64,000 nucleotides of DNA from Roridomyces roridus. Its lineage: Eukaryota; Basidiomycota; Agaricomycetes; Agaricales; Mycenaceae. Shown here piece after piece: positions 57,001 through 64,000 of the stretch (position 1 is the stretch's first letter; the number at the start of each line of letters is the position of its first letter). The DNA lies in the NCBI GenBank assembly GCA_029378245.1, contig JARKIF010000004.1, positions 1,116,001-1,180,000 of the forward strand, read 5' to 3'. The notes beneath the pieces are model-generated. The model was not told the origin of the DNA. It did not search any database and was given only the letters and a program-made list of their open reading frames with translations. Both the position numbers and the translations under genes were made by a program.

Positions 57001-60000
57001 TGTTCTTGGCAATGAACTGGATATTGAACGGCCCAGTAACATTGAGCGCATTACCAATTTTCGCCGTCGCCTCCTCGATCTGCCGAACGGTCTGGGGATC
57101 CAGATCCTGGGGCGGGTGAATGAGTGTGGCATCACCCGAATGGACACCAGCATTCTCCACGTGCTCCGAGATGTAGTGCATGATCATCTTGCCGCCCTTG
57201 GCCACGGCATCCATCTCAATCTCCTTGGCCTGCTCGATATATTTCGTGATCACGACAGGGTGATCGCGTGAGACGGCGGTGGCTTGGGTGAGGTAGTTGG
57301 ACAGATCATCCCCAGTGGAGACGACGTTCATGGCAGCGCCAGAGAGAACGTAGGAGGGGCGGACAAGAACTGGGTACCCTACTTTGTCGCAAAACTCCTG
57401 GGCCTCCTCGAAACTCGTGAGCTCCTTCCACAACGGCTGATCAACTCCTATCTCGTCCAAAAGACGCGAAAACTTGTATCTGTTTTCAGCCGTGTCGATC
57501 ATCTCCGGAGAAGTACCATAAATGGTGACGTTCTGGCGGTACAGGGGGAGCGCAATATTGTTCGGGGTCTGCCCTCCCATAGCAAGAATGATGCCACGGG
57601 ACCGCTCCGTGTCGTATATATCGAGGATCGTCTCCAAGCTGATGTTTTCAAAGTACAGCCGGTCGGCCTCGTCGTAGTCCGTGCTCACGGTCTCGGGATT
57701 GTAGTTGACCATGATCGTTTGGAGGCCTTGGTCACGAAGGGTTCGGATGGCCCGAACAGCACACCAGTCAAACTCCACCGAAGAACCAATGCGGTAAACA
57801 CCCGAACCCAATACCATCACACCACGGTCGGAGAAGGTCACGTCGTGCTCGATCGCATTGTACGTCGTGTAGAGGTAGTTGGTGAACGCTGGGAACTCGG
57901 CAGCGACCGTATCAATCTGCTTGACGAACGGCATGATCCCAGACTCCTGACGAAGCCGGCGGACCGCAAGCTCAGTGGAACCCATGCAGCCGGCAAGTTG
58001 TCTGTCCGAGAACCCAAGCTGCTTCGCCTGCTTGAGAAGCGCCGGAGTGATGGTGGATACATTGCACTGCAGAAAGACGCTGTTCCATGTCGAAGATGTG
58101 CTGGAGCTTCGTCAAGAACCACTTGTCGATATTCGTCATTTGCCAAATCTTCTCGACACTGTATCCACGATGGAAAGCTGTCGAAATAGCAAAGATCCGT
58201 TTGTCCTGTGGGGTTGACAAGCTCCTCGTCTATACCATCCACAAAGTCGTTCTACAAAGTTTGTCAAAAATAAAGAAGCACAGTTGCAATAATCGACGAA
58301 CCTTTGCGAAACCCGCAAACCGATCATCTATAGCCCGAATGGCCTTCTGGAACGTCTCCTCAAACGTCCTTCCGATGCTCATCACCTCACCAACACTCTT
58401 CATGCTGCTGCTCAAAAGTCGACTAACGCGATTGAACTTCATCAGATCCCAGCGCGGAATCTTGACGACACAGTAATCCAAGCTAGGCTCAAAACACGCG
58501 GAAGTGACTTGGGTGACAGAGTTTTTGATCTCGTTCAAGGGGATACCGAGACCGAGCTTGGCCGCGATGAAGGCGAGCGGGTAACCTGTGGCCTTTGAAG
58601 CTAGAGCCGAGGAACGAGAAAGACGTGCGTTGACCTATAATCGTTTTAATTAATTGCAACCTAGGTTTGAACAGATACGAACCTCGATGATGCAGTATTC
58701 TTGAGATGCAGGATTGAGTGCATACTGGATATTGCACTCTCCGATGACTCCGAGGTGGCGGATAACATTGATGGCTGTGGTCCGGAGCATGTTGTAGTCC
58801 TGAGTCGGACAGCGTCTGTGAGGGAGCGACGACGATAGAATCACCGGTATGGATGCCCAATGGATCAAAGTTCTGCAAAAAGTCAGTACTAAACTCGCAA
58901 AACAAGATTCGAAGACGGACCTCCATATTGCAAACCGTGATACAATTATCCCGGCAATCCCTGACCACCTCATACTCAATCTCCTTCCACCCCTTCATAC
59001 TCCTCTCGACTAGCACCTGCGGACTCGTCGCAAATGCCTTGCTGCACAAAGCCTTGAGCTGCTTCTCGTCCTGCGCAAAGCCGGATCCTAGTCCACCCAG
59101 CGCATAAGCAGCACGCACGATGACTGGGTACCCAATGGCTTGCGCTGCAGCAACGGCCTCCTCCTGATTCGTAGCCGTACTGCTCTCGGCACACTTCTCC
59201 CCAATCTCTTCCATCGCCGACGCAAACAGCTGCCGATCCTCGGTCGTGATGATAGTTTGGATCGGCGTCCCCAGCACGGTCACCCCCAGCGCCTCAAATT
59301 CATCCTTGAGCTTGATACCCACATTGAGCGCCGTCTGCCCGCCAAACGTAACGTAGATCCCATCAGGTTTCTCGTACTTGATGATCCGGCGCACAAACTC
59401 GGGCGTGACGGGGAGGAAATACACCTTGTCCGCGAGACCCTTCGAGGTGGCGATCGTGGCGATGTTGGGGTTCACCATGATGGTGTATATACCCTCCTCC
59501 TTGAGCGCCTTGATGGCCTGCGAGCCCGAGTAGTCGAATTCGCCCGCCTGCCCGATGGAGAGGCCGCCCGAGCCCAGGATGATGACCTTGGTGACGGAGG
59601 CGCGAGGGACCCGTTTCTCGTTGTCCTCCTTCTTCCCGCCCGGCATGCAAATAGGGACAAGCGTGTTGGTGGCCGCACAGTCGGCAACGTTTTGGATGAA
59701 AACATCAAACAAGAACTCGGTGTCTCGCGGACCAGGGGTGGATTCGGGGTGGAATTGGACGGAGAAGAACGGCTTATCTTCACAATAGATGCCCTCGTTG
59801 CTGCCGTCATTGGCGTTGCGGAAGAGCTCCTTCCAGCCGGAGGGAAGGGTAGTTGTGTCAACTTGGAAACCGTGATTTTGGCTCGTGATGTAGCAGCGAC
59901 CAGAAAGTGCGTCGGTGCATGGGATGTTGTGGCCGCGGTTGCCGTACTTCATTTTGGAGGTCGTTGCACCCGCTGCGAGGGCGAGAAGCTGGTGGCCTAG

Positions 60001-61042
60001 GCAGATACCGAAAATAGGCCGGTCTGCCCTCTCTAGAGCGACTGAAAGCCTCGAGATGGTGGACTTGACCATGGCGGGATCGCCAGGCCCGTTCGAGATG
60101 AATATGCCGTCGTAAGGCTCAGGCTCGGCCAAGAAATCATAATCCCAGGGAACGACTTTGAGCTCCATTCCCCGGTCTATAAAGCATCGTATTTGATTAT
60201 ACTTCATTCCCACGTCGATGGCAAGAACGCGAAGGGGGCGCCCTGACGGATGAAGACGGGGAGTTACGGTACTTTTGTAGAGACGCGGAGCGGTTATGGA
60301 GACCGCCGCGACCAAGTTGACCTGGTTCGGGTCGAGGAAAGGAATGTCGTCGTAATCTTCACGCCAAGACTGGGTGAACGGTGGGGAGGAAGCTCGGGAA
60401 GGGGCCCGGGAGGGGGCGGCAGAGGCGGGGACCAACGGCCGAGCTCGACCAACGGGAGCTCCAGGCCTGCGAGCTAGGATTTTTCCTAGCATGGAGCCCT
60501 TTTCTCTGATTTTTTTCGTAAGGGAGCGTGTGTCGACACCGTAGATGGCTGGCACGTCATTTTCCTTGAGCCAGGTGCCCAGGGATGACTTTGCCAGAAA
60601 GTGGCTGTAGTCTTCAGAGTGGTACCCGATCACCAGGGCTGCGACGTGAATTTTGGAGGACTCGAACGCGGCGGGCAGGGCGTCGAGGGGGTTCTCCGGC
60701 CTCGCCGGGACGCCGTAGTTTCCGACCAATGGATAAGTCAGGACGAGGATCTGACCCTCGTAGGAGGGATCAGTAAGAGACTCGGTGTATCCGACCATGC
60801 CTAGAAGTGGATGAATTTGTTGGCTTTCCGACAAGTCCAACGGACTAACCAGTCTGAAAAACACATTCTCCAGCGACGCTCTTGTGGGGGGCACCGAAAC
60901 TGATGCCGCGAAGGGCAGTACCGTCGCTGAGCTCGAGGATGGCATCCTCGGTGACGCCAGGGTCTACCGGGACAATGGAGGCGGGGCCGTTGACGCTGTT
61001 GAGGCGGGACGGCACGGGGCGCAGGAAGACGGGGCTAGCCAT
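54057..61042 (-). CDS. ura2: Multifunctional CPSase-ATCase (ura2/CAD type)
   Basis: Eight exons, 60850-61042, 58921-60800, 58683-58872, 58302-58634, 56539-58251, 54266-56490, 54143-54213 and 54057-54092, coding for about 2,211 residues, the size of yeast Ura2. Domains in order: glutamine amidotransferase ([14 protein letters not shown], nucleophile about Cys 331, then VQFHPES), two carbamoyl-phosphate synthetase halves ([20 protein letters not shown], and [19 protein letters not shown]), an inactive dihydroorotase-like region, and aspartate transcarbamoylase ([29 protein letters not shown]). The enzyme makes carbamoyl aspartate from glutamine, bicarbonate, ATP and aspartate. Exon 5 ends with a GC donor. 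Five single-base insertions (near 55,333, 56,998, 58,073, 58,205 and 58,799) interrupt the frame. Confidence 0.9.
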
Positions 61043-62010
61043 GGAGTGTCAGTCAATTCCTCTCCACGGTGCTGTGGAGAGGAAAAGAAGAAGATTTTCA
61101 CGATCGCGACTAGTCTATATGCCGGGAGCGTGGGAATTCTCATCGATTAACCCGAAAAAATGCAAATCTAACGCGATAATATGCTAAATGCTTGCCATGG
61201 GTCATCCCAAGGCTCCTGTTCTTAATTCCGACGATGCCCTGAGGCTCGTAAGCAGAGGATCTGAACTTTTTTCAAAGATGGTTTGAAGATGGTTCTGAAC
61301 GCTTTGATCCGTGCTGGACAGCCACCGGGGGTCATGCTCATTGTCGACTTCTCGATCGCCGTCTATCTTTTCTCACATTTCCCGGTTCGCATCGCATGTA
61401 TACGGCCATTTCGCCTTCTGAACCATGCAAAATATCAAGTCGAAGCGTGGGCGTCGACCCTGCCAGTTTGCAATCTTCCGAGAAGGCCTCAATCACCGCC
61501 TTCGATTTCCGAGCGAACAGAGAAACATGTTGTTTGTGTGCTCTGAGCGGCAGACGCCTTTGATCGAGGTAACGGTCTGCAGCTTGACCTGCCTGAAAAC
61601 ACATTGCTGGCGCCCACATACGAGATTGATCCTCCCTCCTAAGCGTGTCTCAGGGAAAGCTTACAACCCCACGCAATGTAGGAACGCACAGCCCGCAGCA
61701 CCCTTTCGGGAGACGCAAATAAGTCGAATGAAAATATCTAGCAAGAGGGTAACAATAGCCACTCCGGGGTCAGCGAGCGCCCAGTATAGCAGGGATGTAG
61801 ATGGTGTAAAGCCTCTTGAGCCAAGGATATTAAGTGGTCGCAGCCATGACCGGCAGCCCTTTAAATTTACAAGGCGGAATGATGATTGATCGCCTGCCTT
61901 GTGCGTGTTACACCGTGTTGTTTCCAGCGAACAGCATCGATGATTGACAGCCGTAGCCGTGTCTCTATTATGCCCTCGGCAGTGCACGATCCCTCTCTTC
62001 CTCCCCAATT
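61043..62010. other. Intergenic between divergent ura2 and DUF3433-like genes
   Basis: About 970 bp with no supported gene. Small overlapping frames on both strands lack domains. It serves as the divergent upstream region of the two genes. Confidence 0.45.
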
Positions 62011-64000
62011 ATGACCTCGATATTCTCCTCGACGAGGGTCGGCTCCCCTCCCCCAACGCCCTATTCCGCCCACGGAGCGCGCTTCAGCACATCCTCCAAA
62101 CGATACCGAGAATCAACCCACCTAATTCCCACCCCGGGCACGGACAAAAACCGCCCAAAACGATATGTGCGTCCTACGCATGGCCTCGGTCCACTGCCGT
62201 GTTGAATCTACCTACAGGACCCTGTTTACTTTTGGCTACCGGTGGTCGTCGGCACGCCGTTAATGATGCTTATGCTCGGGATTGCTCTGGAAATCGGGTG
62301 CGTGCTCGCGCCCACAACCGCTGCTTTCCTCTCATGCGACGCAGCATTGAAATCTCCTCCAAAAACGGAGGTCAGTAGTTCAAGGTATATGCCACTCTAT
62401 AGGTTTTGACGTTGCACCAGGATTTGCTGTGCCAGTACAGAACGTGTTTTCAATCGTCTCGACGCAATTCCTACTGGTATGTCCAACGGTCCATTATCCC
62501 AACACGCCGCTCATATGATCGCAGTCTTTCTTCCCTACACTGTACGCCGACCGACAGCCGGCTCCCCCCCGTGCCTGACTTGTGGTTTAGATTCGTGATC
62601 CCCGTCGGTTATGTTTGGCGCTCGTTGGACTGGATGGTCCGCATGTACCAAGTATGTGATGCCCAAATTCAGCGTACCGAGGCCTAATTTCTGCCTAGCC
62701 ATATGTTGTCATGGTGCGGGGCAACGCCACCGCAGAGGAGAGCGTTCTATTGGATTATGTGGGTTTCCCTATACAATTGTTCCTATGCCTTTGGCTTACG
62801 GATGAACTAGATTGCACTTGGGTACAGTCTGGTCGCGTGCTCAAGTTATGTGTCTTACCGATTTTACAGACCCGGTCGCTCGGTCTTCCGCGCTCTCAAA
62901 TATAACCACAGGGTTGTATTCTGGTCGTCGCTGTTGGCAGTTACGACGTATATCTACCAGCCCCTAGCCGGATCCATTTTCCAGGTCCAAACCCGCGGGC
63001 GGACATCGGGTGAGTGTCGCTTTTAACAGCGGAAATTCGCTTCTCATGTTTCTCTAGACTCGCAAGCACAGAGTATACAAAGCCTGGGTCTATCGCCTGA
63101 TGTCGCAGAACTCAATGCATTCGCCGCTGCGGCCGGAGTGAGTTTGAGCATCCTTCGAAAGCACTCCCGCTGATTTGCCTGGTAGTATGCTCAAGCGGCT
63201 GTTTTCAACCGACTTGGAGATCCCCCATTTGTCAATACTGCTAATACCAATACCGGATGGACTACTGCTCAATTCGTCGTATGTTCTTTTACTTTGCGCA
63301 AGTGTGATTGATCGATGGTTCCTCAAGTTCTCTTCGGATACATACCTCAATGGTTCCATGACGGTCAATACCACCGGAATACGCACAAATTCAAACTGTT
63401 CCAATCCGGTGCGTTGATTTGGCCCAACGATATTCCAGGCTGATTCGTCAAGAACAGATCTCGCCCACTGCTGTGAACATCGGAAATGGAACAAATGGCA
63501 CGATCACCGCCACTTCACTTAGTGGCTGCAACCAGACTGTTCCGTTTAATCCTCAGGTTGCTACCCAGCAATACGGTGTTGCGTCTGCGCCATGCCCTCA
63601 GACCGCCTCGTCCAATGTCACGCTTGACCCAGTTGTTTTTTGGTACGAATCCGCAAAATGTCGTTGGTCATCTCATGAACACCCACCAGGTTTTACCAGC
63701 AGAAGGACGACCAGTCGACCGAAGCAAAGGCCGTATTCTGTCAGCCGTTTATGGAGCTGTTCTATATCAAAGCTTCCGCGGATCTGGCTAGCGGTCAGCT
63801 CACGGGTGTCTCTATCGTTGGTGACTACGTCAAGGACAACAACATCACCGGGCCACCGCTGAATAACGATACCCTCAACGGGTGAGTGAGCGAAACGTTC
63901 CGAATGGTCTCTGCTAACCGATTTTAGCGTTATTTTTGAAAACAATACCAATCCGTTCATTGAGGCCCGAGCTACGGGTATCAAAATCGGTGTGCCGGGA
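62011..64000 (+). CDS. DUF3433-like membrane protein, cut by the window end
   Basis: The first exons are 62011-62166, 62218-62297, 62345-62370, 62421-62476, 62525-62541 (17 nt), 62591-62651, 62699-62758 and 62811-63009, then from 63058 onward; phases close throughout. After a short Ser-rich head, hydrophobic helices appear (YFWLPVVVGTPLMMLMLGIA; FFPTLFVIPVGYVWRSLDW; VVFWSSLLAVTTYIYQPLAG). These are separated by a loop GNATAEESVLLDYIALGY and followed by an extracellular-looking part with many N-x-S/T sites (NTTGIRTNSNCSNP, NGTNGTITATSLSGC). The arrangement matches fungal DUF3433 membrane proteins. Function unknown. The coding region runs off the right edge. Confidence 0.75.

Noticed and set aside
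54057..61042. Programmed +1 frameshifting in ura2
   Set aside because: The five sites share no common slippery sequence or stimulatory structure that I can see. Sequencing error or gene decay explains them more simply.
1..64000. CRISPR arrays, bacterial operons or ribosome binding sites
   Set aside because: The window is fungal with spliced genes. The only regular repeats are the 104-bp and 29-bp tandem arrays, which lack spacers.

Overview
The window is eukaryotic and fungal, most likely from an Agaricomycete (mushroom-type basidiomycete). The evidence is dense 45-55 bp introns in nearly every gene and basidiomycete gene families: a FunK1 kinase, a Clp1-like protein, a GT69/CMT1 mannosyltransferase, a SLATT-domain protein, a sacsin-like ATPase fused to BTB and an apparent DUF6593 protein. 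The species cannot be named from the sequence alone.

Layout. Positions 1-20,000 are a repeat-rich, gene-poor block. It starts with decayed pieces of a DHHC palmitoyltransferase (Akr1 type) and a T5orf172-like domain. Next come a 104-bp tandem repeat, two solo LTRs side by side with their own target duplications, a TA-flanked MITE, and a 1.89-kb nearly perfect inverted repeat around rearranged Ty1/copia sequence. Another solo LTR and a 29-bp minisatellite follow. Positions 21,200-64,000 are compact single-copy gene space, interrupted mainly by one hAT-type MITE 25 bp in front of the sacsin-like gene.

Genes in order: GT69 mannosyltransferase (+), conserved hypothetical (-), AAA+ ATPase (-), HAM1-like protein (+), sacsin/BTB giant (+), Clp1-like (-), DUF6593-like (-), MAPR/Dap1 cytochrome-b5-like (+), mitochondrial APH-type phosphotransferase (+), FunK1 kinase (-), GINS subunit Sld5 (+), NC2-alpha/Bur6 (-), SLATT protein (-), ura2 CPSase-ATCase (-) and a DUF3433-like membrane protein (+, cut by the window end). 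They do not form one pathway. The set mixes replication (Sld5), transcription (NC2-alpha), pyrimidine synthesis (ura2), glycan synthesis and signalling, as is usual for fungal chromosomes.

I spliced most genes by hand and checked intron phases. Several conserved genes then need one extra base removed to stay in frame: five times in ura2, once each in the sacsin-like and APH genes, and possibly once in the AAA+ gene. All events are +1. That looks more like insertion-type sequencing error than biology, but it should be tested.
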